This document shows positions 7,107 to 15,224 of a stretch of 48,796 nt of DNA, piece after piece. The translations under genes were made by a program, and so were the position numbers. Source of the stretch: Cupriavidus sp. AU9028 (GTDB lineage Bacteria > Pseudomonadota > Gammaproteobacteria > Burkholderiales > Burkholderiaceae). The stretch is from positions 1-48,796 of the forward strand of contig NZ_JAIMCG010000024.1 in NCBI RefSeq assembly GCF_019795295.1. Direction: 5' to 3'. The notes beneath the pieces are model-generated. The model searched no databases. It saw nothing but the letters and a program-made list of their open reading frames with translations, and had not been told where the DNA came from. Every line of letters begins with the position of its first letter. The first letter of the stretch is position 1.

Positions 7107-9458
7107 TCAGCGGAACCGGGGCAGGCGGACGCGGAAGGTTGCGCCCTTGCCCGGGCCGTCGCTATGGGCGCTCACCGTGCCGCCATGCAGCGCCACCAGG
7201 CTCTTGACGAGCCAGAGCCCAAGGCCCAGTCCCGAACTGCGGCGCACGGGGGCGCCACCCCTGGCCTGCTCGAACCGCTCGAAGATCCGGTCCAGGTCCT
7301 CCGGCGCAATGCCGGCGCCGGTATCGCGCACGGTCAGTTCCGCGTGCTCCTCGCTGGCGGTGACGGCGATCTGCACCGTGCCGCCTTCGGAGAATTTCAC
7401 CGCGTTGGTGAGCAGGTTCCAGATAACCTGCTTCAGGCGGCTCTCATCCCCCAGCACGATGCAAGAGGCCAGGGTCTGCGCGACCAGCGTGATGCCGCGC
7501 GCTTCGGCATTGACACGAATGTCCTCGGCAACGATGCCTGCCAGCGCGCCCAGGTCGATCGGCTGCAGGTCCACCGACAGTTTGCCGGTGACGATCGCGC
7601 CGCTGTCGAGCAGATCGTCCACCATCAGGCTTAGCTGCCGTGCGTTGCGCTCGATGACGGTCACCGCACGGTCGACCAGCGAGGCGTCCGCCGCGCGCTG
7701 CAGCAGCGCCGTCCACGACAGGATGGCGTGCAGCGGCGAGCGCAGCTCGTGGCTGACCGCCGCGATGAAATGGTCCATCGCCCGCGTGGTTTCCTCGCTG
7801 CGCTCGCGCGCATGCTTCTCTTCCTGCGCCATCGCCAGGTGGCGCAACTCGACCAGCTTGCGTTCGGTGACGTCGAGCGTGAAGCCGACCAGCGACTGGC
7901 TGCCGCCGGTGCTGGTACGGGGCGCCCCCCGCGCCAGCAGCCAGCGCACCGAACCGTCCGGCCAGTTCACGCGGTACTCGACCTCGAAATAGCGCCCCTG
8001 CTCGATCGCCCCCTCAATCACGCTGCGCACACGCTGGCGATCTTCCGGCTCGATCAGATCGCCGAACAGCCGCTGCTCGGTGACCGGCTCGCCCAGCGAC
8101 AGGCCGAGATTGCGGTAGCACTGGTCGGTGCAATTGAGCACGCCGCTGGACAGGTCCCACTCCCAGGCGCCGACCCTGGCGAAGCTGAGGACCTCCTGCA
8201 GCCGCTGCTGCTGGCTGCGCAGCTCGGCATTGGCCTCGTCGATCAGCACCTGGCGCAACTGCGCCTGCGAGCGCAGCTTGGCCCGCTCGCGCTGGCTGCG
8301 CTCGGTGTCGGCGACCGTGTCGGTGACGTCGCTGAGCGTGAAGATGACCAGGTCGGTGCCGCGCCCGGCCAGCTCCCGCCGCCCTTCGCCCACGGTCAGC
8401 GGTCCCGGTGAGGGAACGCGGACGGCGCGGGCCTGCCAGTAGCGCTCGGTCCGTGCGGGCTGCCCTTCCCCTTCCCCGTTGCCGTCCTCATCAGGCTTGG
8501 GAAGATCGTAGCGGAGCACCGGCGACTGGCGCCGTTCGCCCCGGTTGATCGTGCGCAGCGTGTTCTCTACCCAGGCGCGCCGCGCCGCGCGCTGCCCCTC
8601 GGGCACCTGCTGATTGATATCGTAGACAGAGCGACCGCGGATGGCATCGAGCGTTGCGCCCACCAGTTCCAGATACCGGTGGTTCGCCAGCACGACGCGG
8701 TCGTGCGCATCGACGATCAGATGCGCCTCGGGAAGGACGTCGAACACCAGCGCCGCCGCCTGCCGTTCCGCGGCCTCGTCATGCACCGTCGTCAGGCTGT
8801 GGTCGAGGATCTGCACCGGTTCGCCGGGGACGGATGCGTGCGGCACGACCGGCACCGGCTCGGTGCCGTCATCGATCAGCCGCAGCAGACGATCGAAGGC
8901 GTCCTGTGCACCGCGGCAGGCAAGCGCGACCTCCTCGGGCGTACGCACCTGGTCCCGCAGCGCGTGCAGGAACTGCTGCCAGCGCGGCCCCGGCGGGCCG
9001 TCGCCGCGCAGGTAGCGCAAGGGATGCGGGTGCAGCGCCTCGGACAAGTTGCGATACAGCAGGGCCCCGCCCAGCTGCGATCCTTCGATGACGTAGCACA
9101 GGCCCCAGCGATAGGCCGGCTCGGCCGCCAGCGGCATCCAGCTCGCGGCCCTGCGCTCGACCTCGGCGGGCAGGACGCCGGCCGGCATCGCGGGATCGGC
9201 GAGATCGGCATCGATCAGCGCAAGGCGCCAGCGATGAGGCAGCAGCGATGGCGCTTGCGGACCGTCGTCGAAACGACGCAGCCAGCTTTCCAGCGGCTCC
9301 AGCCACAAGCGCAGCAACAGCAGGTGGTCGCGATATTCGGTGAGGCCGGGATTGGACCGCGCGAGCGGCATGGCCTTGTCGAGGACGTGATGGCGCTCGC
9401 CCGTTGCTTCGCGCAGGGCTGACAGCACGTCCAGGGTGGGCACGGCTGATGCGGTCAC
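7107..9458 (-). CDS. Heme oxygenase domain fused to PAS-PAS-histidine kinase
   Basis: About 783 residues. The first 190 form a bacterial heme oxygenase of the BphO/HemO type: ATGERHH places the proximal heme-ligand His at residue 23, and YVIEGSQLGGALL is the distal-helix signature. Two PAS domains follow (about 235-360 and 415-530; the second holds the W-E-W-D and RDITERK-like VTERKL ends), then HisKA with His570 in AAVSHELRSPLH and HATPase with DTGAGI and SSGLGLGLWL. It faces the bphP operon end to end. Heme oxygenase makes the biliverdin that phytochromes need, and no other heme oxygenase gene is present here. GTG at 9458 is the proposed start because CGAGG lies seven bases upstream; a TTG at 9563 would add 35 unlikely residues. 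Confidence 0.88.
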   Translation of the reverse strand: MTASAVPTLDVLSALREATGERHHVLDKAMPLARSNPGLTEYRDHLLLLRLWLEPLESWLRRFDDGPQAPSLLPHRWRLALIDADLADPAMPAGVLPAEVERRAASWMPLAAEPAYRWGLCYVIEGSQLGGALLYRNLSEALHPHPLRYLRGDGPPGPRWQQFLHALRDQVRTPEEVALACRGAQDAFDRLLRLIDDGTEPVPVVPHASVPGEPVQILDHSLTTVHDEAAERQAAALVFDVLPEAHLIVDAHDRVVLANHRYLELVGATLDAIRGRSVYDINQQVPEGQRAARRAWVENTLRTINRGERRQSPVLRYDLPKPDEDGNGEGEGQPARTERYWQARAVRVPSPGPLTVGEGRRELAGRGTDLVIFTLSDVTDTVADTERSQRERAKLRSQAQLRQVLIDEANAELRSQQQRLQEVLSFARVGAWEWDLSSGVLNCTDQCYRNLGLSLGEPVTEQRLFGDLIEPEDRQRVRSVIEGAIEQGRYFEVEYRVNWPDGSVRWLLARGAPRTSTGGSQSLVGFTLDVTERKLVELRHLAMAQEEKHARERSEETTRAMDHFIAAVSHELRSPLHAILSWTALLQRAADASLVDRAVTVIERNARQLSLMVDDLLDSGAIVTGKLSVDLQPIDLGALAGIVAEDIRVNAEARGITLVAQTLASCIVLGDESRLKQVIWNLLTNAVKFSEGGTVQIAVTASEEHAELTVRDTGAGIAPEDLDRIFERFEQARGGAPVRRSSGLGLGLWLVKSLVALHGGTVSAHSDGPGKGATFRVRLPRFR

Positions 9459-9587
9459 GTAAGGCCTCGATGCGCGCGCGGCGGCGATGTTGTTATTCAG
9501 AACCTCGACATGGTACAGGAAGTCATGTTGTTGCCGCCTGCAGGACAGCCGTGCGCGAGGCAATCGCCCGCTCTCGCAAGGCCGGTG

Positions 9588-10034
9588 CTAGCCGGGCGAA
9601 TCCCTGCGCAGATGGAGCAGCGGATACGGCCTGCCGTCGCCATCCGTTGCGGAGCGGCCAATGCGCACGAAACCGAGCCGCAGGTAGAAGCCGACCGCCT
9701 GCGCGTTCTGCTCGTTGACGTCGACCGTCAACGCGCCGCCATCGCGCCCGGCATGGTCGACCAGCGCCCTGCCGATGCCCTGCCCCCGTGCCTGCGGCGC
9801 GATGAAGAGACTGTCGATGTTCCGGCCGGTCATGCCCATGAAGCCTAGCGGGCGGTCCTCGCCATCGGGCGCGACCCATACCGTCGCGTGCGGCAGGTAT
9901 TCAGTCGCCACCAGCCGGTGGATCTCGGCGAAGTGCTCGGGCGCGAGGAAGTCGTGCGTGGCAAGGACGGCCGCGCGCCAGACCTCGACGAGGGCGTCGA
10001 GGTCTTCAGCGGTGGATGGACGCAGGCGGATCAT
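9588..10034 (-). CDS. GNAT family N-acetyltransferase
   Basis: A 148-residue acetyl-CoA-dependent acyltransferase. The acetyl-CoA pyrophosphate loop reads QARGQGIGRAL (residues about 81-91), and the C-terminal NEQNAQAVGFYLRLGF segment is the usual GNAT end. The fold covers the whole protein, so it is a single-domain enzyme. The substrate is unknown; the N-terminal sequence resembles the YjgM/PhnO-like small acetyltransferases. It lies 129 bp upstream of the fusion kinase on the same strand and could share a transcript, though nothing in its sequence links it to light sensing. Confidence 0.88.
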   Translation of the reverse strand: MIRLRPSTAEDLDALVEVWRAAVLATHDFLAPEHFAEIHRLVATEYLPHATVWVAPDGEDRPLGFMGMTGRNIDSLFIAPQARGQGIGRALVDHAGRDGGALTVDVNEQNAQAVGFYLRLGFVRIGRSATDGDGRPYPLLHLRRDSPG

Positions 10035-10086
10035 GGGCGGACTGCTTCCCTGCCCGGCCGGTCGCTCGCTTCCTTCCGGCGCGCCG

Positions 10087-11076
10087 TCACTCTACCGTGG
10101 CGCCGGACTGGCGCACGATGTCCTTCCACTGCTGGTATTCGGTGCGTACCTGCGCGCCGAACTGCTCCGGCGTCATGGCTTTCGGCTCGGCGCCCTGCTC
10201 GTGGATGGCCTGCACGAAGGCCGGCGTCGCCAGCAGCTTGTTGACCTCGGCGTTGACGCGGGTCACTACCTCGCGCGGGGTCTTCGCCGGCGCGAACACG
10301 CCATACCAGGTGCTCACGTCCACCTTCTTGTACCCCGACTCGGCCACGGTCGGCACGTCGGGCAGCGAGCTGCTGCGCGCGGCGGAGGTGACCGCCAGCG
10401 CGCGCAGCTTGCCGGCCTTGACCTGCGCCAGCGCGGAGGGCACCGAGGCGACCAGCAGATCCACGTTGCCCGCCAGCGCATCCATCATCGCGGCGTTCGA
10501 CCCCTTGTAGGGCACGTGGCGCAGCTTGATATTGGCGGCGTTGCTCAGGATCTCGGCGGCCAGGTGAATCGTGGTGCCGTTGCCGGGCGAGCCATAGGTG
10601 ATGGTGTCCGGCGCCTGCCGTGCGGCGGCGATCAGGTCGGCGAGCGTCTTGAAGCGCGAATTGACCGGCGTGACGATCACCACCGGCGTGAAGGCGACAT
10701 GGGCAATGGCGACCAGATCGCGCGACGGCTCGTAGCTGACCGACTTGTAGAGCCACGGCGCCACCACCAGGTTGTCCTTCTGGCCCATCACCAGCTCATA
10801 GCCGTTCGGGTTGGCCCGTACCGCCTCGGCGATGCCGATGGTGCCGCCGGCGCCGGGCCGGTTGTCCGGCACGATGGTCCACTTCGCGGTCTGCGACAGC
10901 TGGTTCGATACCAGGCGCGCCAGGATATCGGTGCCGCCACCGGGCGGGAAGGGAATCACCATCCGGATCGGCTTGCTCGGCCAGGCGTCCTGCGCCATGG
11001 CCTGGGGCGCCAGCATGGCACAGGCGATCGACGCCCCCGCCAGCATGACCTTCATCGTTGCGCGCACTGCTTGCAC
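10087..11076 (-). CDS. Bug/TctC-type periplasmic solute receptor
   Basis: A 329-residue extracytoplasmic receptor of the tripartite tricarboxylate transporter family. The signal peptide ends at MAQ-D (about residue 29); the mature protein opens with WPSKPIRMVIPFPPGGGTD, the ligand-loop signature of Bug proteins, and later carries PYKGSNAAMMD. Bug proteins bind carboxylates or aromatic acids. No TctA/TctB membrane genes are nearby, so it is an orphan, as most Bug genes are in Burkholderiales. The GTG start at 11076 has GGAGAGAG just upstream; an ATG at 11055 would shorten the signal peptide. The leader also contains an eight-codon ORF overlapping that ATG. It is divergent from the ArsR regulator. 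Confidence 0.93.
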   Translation of the reverse strand: MQAVRATMKVMLAGASIACAMLAPQAMAQDAWPSKPIRMVIPFPPGGGTDILARLVSNQLSQTAKWTIVPDNRPGAGGTIGIAEAVRANPNGYELVMGQKDNLVVAPWLYKSVSYEPSRDLVAIAHVAFTPVVIVTPVNSRFKTLADLIAAARQAPDTITYGSPGNGTTIHLAAEILSNAANIKLRHVPYKGSNAAMMDALAGNVDLLVASVPSALAQVKAGKLRALAVTSAARSSSLPDVPTVAESGYKKVDVSTWYGVFAPAKTPREVVTRVNAEVNKLLATPAFVQAIHEQGAEPKAMTPEQFGAQVRTEYQQWKDIVRQSGATVE

Positions 11077-11215
11077 ATCTCTCTCCAGTTGCTTGGTTTT
11101 GGTGCAGCCGCAATCTTAGCCGATGGCCGGGGGAGCCGGCCGGATCGCGCCTGGGCACCGTTGCCGGGACGCCGCACAGAGCGGGAGAGACGAGCGTCCT
11201 GCAAGCCTTGCTCAT

Positions 11216-11235
11216 ATATCGTATAGTGACGATAT
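11216..11235. promoter_or_regulatory. Palindromic operator candidate for the ArsR regulator
   Basis: ATATCGT and ACGATAT form perfect 7-bp arms separated by six bases, centred about 32 bp upstream of the ArsR-family ATG. It sits in an unusually AT-rich part of the 181-bp divergent gap with the Bug gene. Size and symmetry fit a dimeric winged-helix repressor site, suggesting autoregulation and control of the reductase downstream. Confidence 0.6.
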
Positions 11236-11257
11236 TAATCCTGTACAAACCCGATCT

Positions 11258-11605
11258 ATGGTTCGCTCCGAACCGAAACGACCGACGCCGGCGGCGGTGG
11301 AAATGGAGGTCGATGTCGACGCCATCCACAAGGCGCTGGCCAACCCGGTACGCCGCAACATCCTGGCGTGGCTACGCACGCCCGAGGCCTATTTCGCCGA
11401 GCAGGAATACCCGCTCGACCTGGGCGTCTGCGCCGGGCTGATCGACGCGCGTGCCGGACTGTCGCAGTCCACCGTGTCGGCGCACCTGGCGACGCTGCAG
11501 CGCGCCGGGCTGCTGAGCTCGCGCCGGATCGGCCAATGGGTCTTCTTCAAGCGCAACGAGGAAACCATCGCGGCCTTCCTCGACCACGTGCATCGCGAGC
11601 TTTGA
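11258..11605 (+). CDS. ArsR-family winged-helix transcriptional regulator
   Basis: A 115-residue DNA-binding protein. The segment ALANPVRRNILAWL followed by LSQSTVSAHLATLQRAGLL is the ArsR/SmtB helix-turn-helix core with its recognition helix. The Cys pair of metal-sensing ArsR proteins (CVCD) is absent from the recognition helix; a single Cys lies just before it (GVCAGL), so a redox or electrophile signal is at least as likely as a metal. The ATG at 11258 starts the protein just before the fold; no clear ribosome site precedes it. The palindrome at 11216-11235 is its probable operator, and the reductase gene begins 57 bp after its stop. Confidence 0.88.
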   Translation: MVRSEPKRPTPAAVEMEVDVDAIHKALANPVRRNILAWLRTPEAYFAEQEYPLDLGVCAGLIDARAGLSQSTVSAHLATLQRAGLLSSRRIGQWVFFKRNEETIAAFLDHVHREL

Positions 11606-11662
11606 ATTTTTTGCGCTTACGGGCGCACCTCATCCCGTTCGACTCACCAAAAGACAAAACAG

Positions 11663-12718
11663 ATGCCTACTCTCTTCGATCCCATTCGCATCGGCGATCT
11701 CGATCTGCCCAACCGCGTCATCATGGCGCCGCTGACCCGCTCGCGTGCCGTCGGCCCAGGCCGCGTGCCGAACGCGCTGATGGCGCAGTACTACGTGCAG
11801 CGCGCCTCCGCCGGCCTGATCCTGTCGGAAGCCACTGCGGTCACGCCGCAGGGCGTCGGCTATGCCGATACGCCGGGCATCTGGAGCGACGAGCAGGTGG
11901 CGGGCTGGAAGCAGGTCACCGACGCGGTGCATGCCGCGGGCGGCCGCATCTTCCTGCAGCTGTGGCACGTGGGCCGGATCTCCGACCCGATCTTCCTGAA
12001 CGGCGACCTGCCCGTGGCCCCCAGCGCCATCGCCGCCGAAGGCCACGTCAGCCTGGTCCGTCCGAAGCGCGCGTATGTCACCCCGCGTGCGCTCGAAACC
12101 GATGAAATCCCGGGCATCGTCGCCGCCTTCCGGCGCGGCGCCGAGAACGCCAAGGCAGCCGGCTTCGATGGCGTCGAAGTCCATGGCGCCAATGGCTATC
12201 TGCTCGACCAGTTCCTGCAGGACAGCACCAACAAGCGCACCGACGCCTACGGCGGCCCGATCGAGAATCGCGCCCGCCTGCTGCTGGAGGTGACCGACGC
12301 CTGCATCGACGTCTGGGGCCCGGACCGCGTCGGCGTCCACCTCGCTCCGCGCTGCGACTCGCATACGATGGGCGACTCGAACCCGGCCGCGACCTTCGGC
12401 TATGTCGCCAGGGAACTGGGCAAGCGCCACATCGCCTTTATCTGTGCGCGTGAGGCGGTCGGCGAGGGCCGCCTGGGACCGGCCTTGAAGGCGGCCTTCG
12501 GCGGCGTCTATATCGCCAACGAGAGCATGACCAAGCAGACCGCCAACCAGCTGCTCGCCTCGGGCGAAGCCGATGCAATTGCGTTCGGCAAGCTCTTCAT
12601 CGCCAACCCGGACCTGCCGCGCCGCCTGGAGCTCGACGCACCGCTGAACGAGCCGAAGCCGGAAACGTTCTATCACCCGGGCGCGGAAGGCTATATCGAC
12701 TATCCGGCGCTGGCCTGA
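11663..12718 (+). CDS. Old yellow enzyme-family alkene reductase (NemA-like)
   Basis: A 351-residue FMN-dependent ene-reductase that reduces activated C=C bonds of enals, maleimides or nitro compounds with NAD(P)H. It starts with LFDPIRIGDLDLPNRVIMAPL, has the flavin-contact T in PLTRSRA, and the active site HGANGYLLDQFL gives the substrate-binding His and Asn and the proton-donor Tyr. Length matches the NemA/XenB branch. ArsR- or TetR-type repressors that sense electrophiles often sit beside such genes, so the upstream regulator probably induces it under electrophile stress. A hairpin at 12863-12882 follows. Confidence 0.93.
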   Translation: MPTLFDPIRIGDLDLPNRVIMAPLTRSRAVGPGRVPNALMAQYYVQRASAGLILSEATAVTPQGVGYADTPGIWSDEQVAGWKQVTDAVHAAGGRIFLQLWHVGRISDPIFLNGDLPVAPSAIAAEGHVSLVRPKRAYVTPRALETDEIPGIVAAFRRGAENAKAAGFDGVEVHGANGYLLDQFLQDSTNKRTDAYGGPIENRARLLLEVTDACIDVWGPDRVGVHLAPRCDSHTMGDSNPAATFGYVARELGKRHIAFICAREAVGEGRLGPALKAAFGGVYIANESMTKQTANQLLASGEADAIAFGKLFIANPDLPRRLELDAPLNEPKPETFYHPGAEGYIDYPALA

Positions 12719-12760
12719 AGCGCCACGTCGCGAAGCGCGCCGCATGACGCGGCACGAGCA

Positions 12761-12833
12761 CCGTCATCCCGGCGAACGCGGGGACCCAGTGGCTTTTGAA
12801 GGCGCTGGATTCCCGCTTTCGCGGGAATGACGG
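12761..12833. repeat. Intergenic hairpin repeat, third (diverged) copy
   Basis: The ends CCGTCATCCC and GGGAATGACGG are near-perfect inverted copies, and the inner part GGGGACCCAGTGGCTTT matches the repeats at 1-83 and 135-233 with several differences. It lies between convergent genes, the usual place for this element. Confidence 0.75.
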
Positions 12834-12862
12834 GGTGGTGGTCCAAGCTCGTCAGCAATCCG

Positions 12863-12882
12863 GCGGAGCCAATCGGCTCCGC
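12863..12882 (+). terminator. Stem-loop between alkene reductase and multicopper oxidase
   Basis: GCGGAGCC and GGCTCCGC form a perfect 8-bp stem around AATC, followed by GCTGTCTTTG. It lies between two convergent genes and could end transcripts from either side, though its T-rich tail is on the right. Confidence 0.65.
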
Positions 12883-12898
12883 GCTGTCTTTGTCCGGA

Positions 12899-14587
12899 TC
12901 AGCGCAGGCGAAGCGCCGACGCTGCCGTGCCGGTGCTCGTGCTGGTGCCGATGGTGGCGTTCGCCGCCGGCGCGCGGCACAACGCGTCCTCCCAGACTGG
13001 CCTGGGCACCGCCGGCGTGCCGGCCAGCCATTGCGGCAGCATGCCGCGCCACGATGGCTGCCGCGGTGCCGTCACGGTGCGCATGCGTGCAGGCGCCATC
13101 GCCGTCTGCCCGGGCGGCAACACCACGATATTGGCCATCATGCCGCCGTCCTCGTGCTCGACGATATGGCAGTGGAAGACGAAGCGACCCACCATCAGCG
13201 GATTGGTGAAGGGAATGACCACCTTGACCTCGCCCGGCACGCCATTCTGCTGGTAAGGCAGATCGATGACGTCGCGCAGGCCGGTCTCGTCGACATCGTT
13301 CTGGTTGATCGACTGCACCAGGAAGTCCAGCTGGTGGATATGGAAGACGTGCCGCTCGCCGCTGACGTTGAGCAGCGTCCATTCCTCGACATCGCCCAGA
13401 TTGACCACCACGTCGTCGCGCGCGGGGTCGTACTCCTTGCCATCGATGAAGAAGGTATTGCCGTCCTCGGTTTCGGAAAACACGACGGTGCGCCGGCGCG
13501 TGATCGGCAGCGCTTCGACCTGGGCCGGCGTCAGCGTATCGACGTTGACCGCGGGCCGGGTCAGGCCGGCGCGCAGCTGGGCGGCGATGTCGGCGGAATA
13601 CGGCCGTTCGCCCTCGACAATCAGTGTCGCCAGCTGGATCTCGGGATTCGGGTCCCCCTGTGGGCCGGTATCGACGTTCAGGGTCCGGATCGCATAGGAG
13701 CCGGCGGCGTCGGGCGCCTGCAACACCACGGTGGAACGGGCGCCGGGCGGCAGCAGAATCGACTCGTTCGGCTCCGGTGCGGCACGCAGGTTGCCGTCGC
13801 GGCTCAGCTCCCATAGCGGCACGCCGTCGATCGACAAGTGGAAGTAGGCATCGGCGCCGACGTTGGCCAGATGCCAGACCTGCATCTCGCCGGGACGCAG
13901 GCGGATGACGCCGCCCAGCACGCCATTGATGGTCTTGGTCAATGGGTCACCGTCCTGCGCGCCCGGCAACTGGATGTCCTTCAGCAGGTAGTAGCGCTCA
14001 TCCAGTCGCGCGAACGCCGGGAAGTGATCGAGCACGCCGTCGATCAGCAGCATGCCGGACATGCCGCTGAGGATCTGCGGCTCGACCAGGCCGTGCGGAT
14101 GCGGGTGGTACCAGTGCACGCCCTGCGGATGGGTGTCCGGCACCTGCCAGGTGTACTGGTAGTCAGCCCCGTTGGCGATGTGCAGGAAGATGTCGTCCGC
14201 CGGCGCCAGCGGCGAGATCGACATGCCGTGGTAGTGCAGGTTGGTCTCTTCCGCCGCGTCGATTTGCACGTCCGCGGGGCCGATGCGGTTCTGCAGCGTC
14301 AGGTCCAGCCGTTCGCCGCGCCGCAGCTTCAGCACCGGGGGGGCGTAGCTGTCGTTGAAGACGTTCGAGCGAAAGGTCTGGCCGGCGACAGTGATGGTGG
14401 CGGGCGCCTGCCGCAGCGTGATGCGCAGCACACCGTCCCGGGCCGTGGCCACCTCCGGCTGCGGAATCGACCGGGGACGGCTGCCTCCACCGCCGCCATC
14501 GCCGCCCCCGCAGGCGGCGAACAACGCCAGCACCATTGCGGCACCGGCGACATGACCGGCTCTCGATGCAGTGTGGGACAGCGCCAT
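12899..14587 (-). CDS. Multicopper oxidase, exported lipoprotein
   Basis: A 562-residue cupredoxin-domain oxidase that couples one-electron substrate oxidation to reduction of O2 to water. All four copper-binding clusters are present: HYHG, WYHPHPHG, HVFHIHQLDF and the type 1/3 segment HCHIVEHEDGGMM, whose Met supplies the axial ligand. The N terminus has a lipobox (ALFAAC at about residues 21-26) followed by a Gly-rich linker, so it is probably anchored to a membrane facing the periplasm. GGGAGG lies five bases before the ATG at 14587. It may detoxify copper or oxidise phenolics or metals; the neighbours do not decide. It has no obvious Met-rich CueO insert. Confidence 0.93.
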   Translation of the reverse strand: MALSHTASRAGHVAGAAMVLALFAACGGGDGGGGGSRPRSIPQPEVATARDGVLRITLRQAPATITVAGQTFRSNVFNDSYAPPVLKLRRGERLDLTLQNRIGPADVQIDAAEETNLHYHGMSISPLAPADDIFLHIANGADYQYTWQVPDTHPQGVHWYHPHPHGLVEPQILSGMSGMLLIDGVLDHFPAFARLDERYYLLKDIQLPGAQDGDPLTKTINGVLGGVIRLRPGEMQVWHLANVGADAYFHLSIDGVPLWELSRDGNLRAAPEPNESILLPPGARSTVVLQAPDAAGSYAIRTLNVDTGPQGDPNPEIQLATLIVEGERPYSADIAAQLRAGLTRPAVNVDTLTPAQVEALPITRRRTVVFSETEDGNTFFIDGKEYDPARDDVVVNLGDVEEWTLLNVSGERHVFHIHQLDFLVQSINQNDVDETGLRDVIDLPYQQNGVPGEVKVVIPFTNPLMVGRFVFHCHIVEHEDGGMMANIVVLPPGQTAMAPARMRTVTAPRQPSWRGMLPQWLAGTPAVPRPVWEDALCRAPAANATIGTSTSTGTAASALRLR

Positions 14588-14686
14588 GGTGACCTCCCGC
14601 CGGTTCGCCTGCCCGCACGACGCGTCGCAGGTGCAACTCGTTGCAATGGTAGGACATCGGACCGGTTGTGACGGCGCTTTATGTGG

Positions 14687-15019
14687 TCAGGAATGTTGCG
14701 GTTGCAGCACGATCACCGACATGCCGAGCAACGCCACGCCCGCGCCGACCACGTCCCAGCGCGTCAGCGGCACGCCATCGACCAGTGCCAGCCACGCCAG
14801 CGCGACGGCGATATAGACGCCACCGTAGGCGGCATAGGTGCGGCCCGCCGCGGTGGGATGCAACGTCAGCAGCCAGGCGAACAGCGCCAGGGACAGTGCC
14901 GCGGGAATCAGCAGCAGCAGGCTCTTGTGCTGCTTCAGTACGAGCCAGGGCAGATAGCAGCCGACGATCTCGGCGAGCGCGGTGAGCACAAACAGGCCGA
15001 CGTAGCCGAGGAAGGACAT
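14687..15019 (-). CDS. ynfA: YnfA family (UPF0060) small membrane protein
   Basis: A 110-residue inner-membrane protein with four predicted helices, of the YnfA family, structurally akin to the EmrE small multidrug transporters. Family hallmarks are [24 protein letters not shown] and the C-terminal [14 protein letters not shown]. The start at 15019 gives the normal family length; longer in-frame starts reach into the hairpin repeat at 15085. It ends 99 bp before the multicopper oxidase start on the same strand. Confidence 0.92.
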   Translation of the reverse strand: MSFLGYVGLFVLTALAEIVGCYLPWLVLKQHKSLLLLIPAALSLALFAWLLTLHPTAAGRTYAAYGGVYIAVALAWLALVDGVPLTRWDVVGAGVALLGMSVIVLQPQHS

Positions 15020-15084
15020 CGCTGTCAGGGAAGTCTTTGGGAAGGAAAGCGATTGTCGCATGGGCGCTATCGCGATGGCCATTG

Positions 15085-15182
15085 CCCTCTCCCCCCCCGC
15101 CCCTCTCCCACAAGTGGGAGAGGGGAGAACATCGAAGTTCGCTCCCCTCGCCCGCTTGCGGGAGAGGGGCCGGGGGAGAGGG
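15085..15182. repeat. CCCTCTCCC-type double-hairpin intergenic repeat
   Basis: CCTCTCCCACAAGTGGGAGAGG and, about 40 bases on, CCCGCTTGCGGGAGAGGGG form two hairpins in one unit that begins CCCTCTCC and ends GGGGGAGAGGG, so the whole element is also an outer inverted repeat. Sister copies are at 29210-29325 and 48312-48411. It lies between ynfA and the TonB receptor gene. Confidence 0.85.
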
Positions 15183-15224
15183 CACAGCTGCGCGGAAACT
15201 CGCGCCGCGGCAACCCAGGACGGA

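Noticed and set aside
4177-9458. Linking the GNAT and beta-helix genes to the light module
   Set aside because: Neither has any sequence feature tied to bilins or signalling; adjacency alone is not enough.
15085-15182. Possible CRISPR array in the CCCTCTCCC repeats
   Set aside because: Only two hairpin arms in inverted orientation per locus, no regular spacers, and copies are dispersed through the window.
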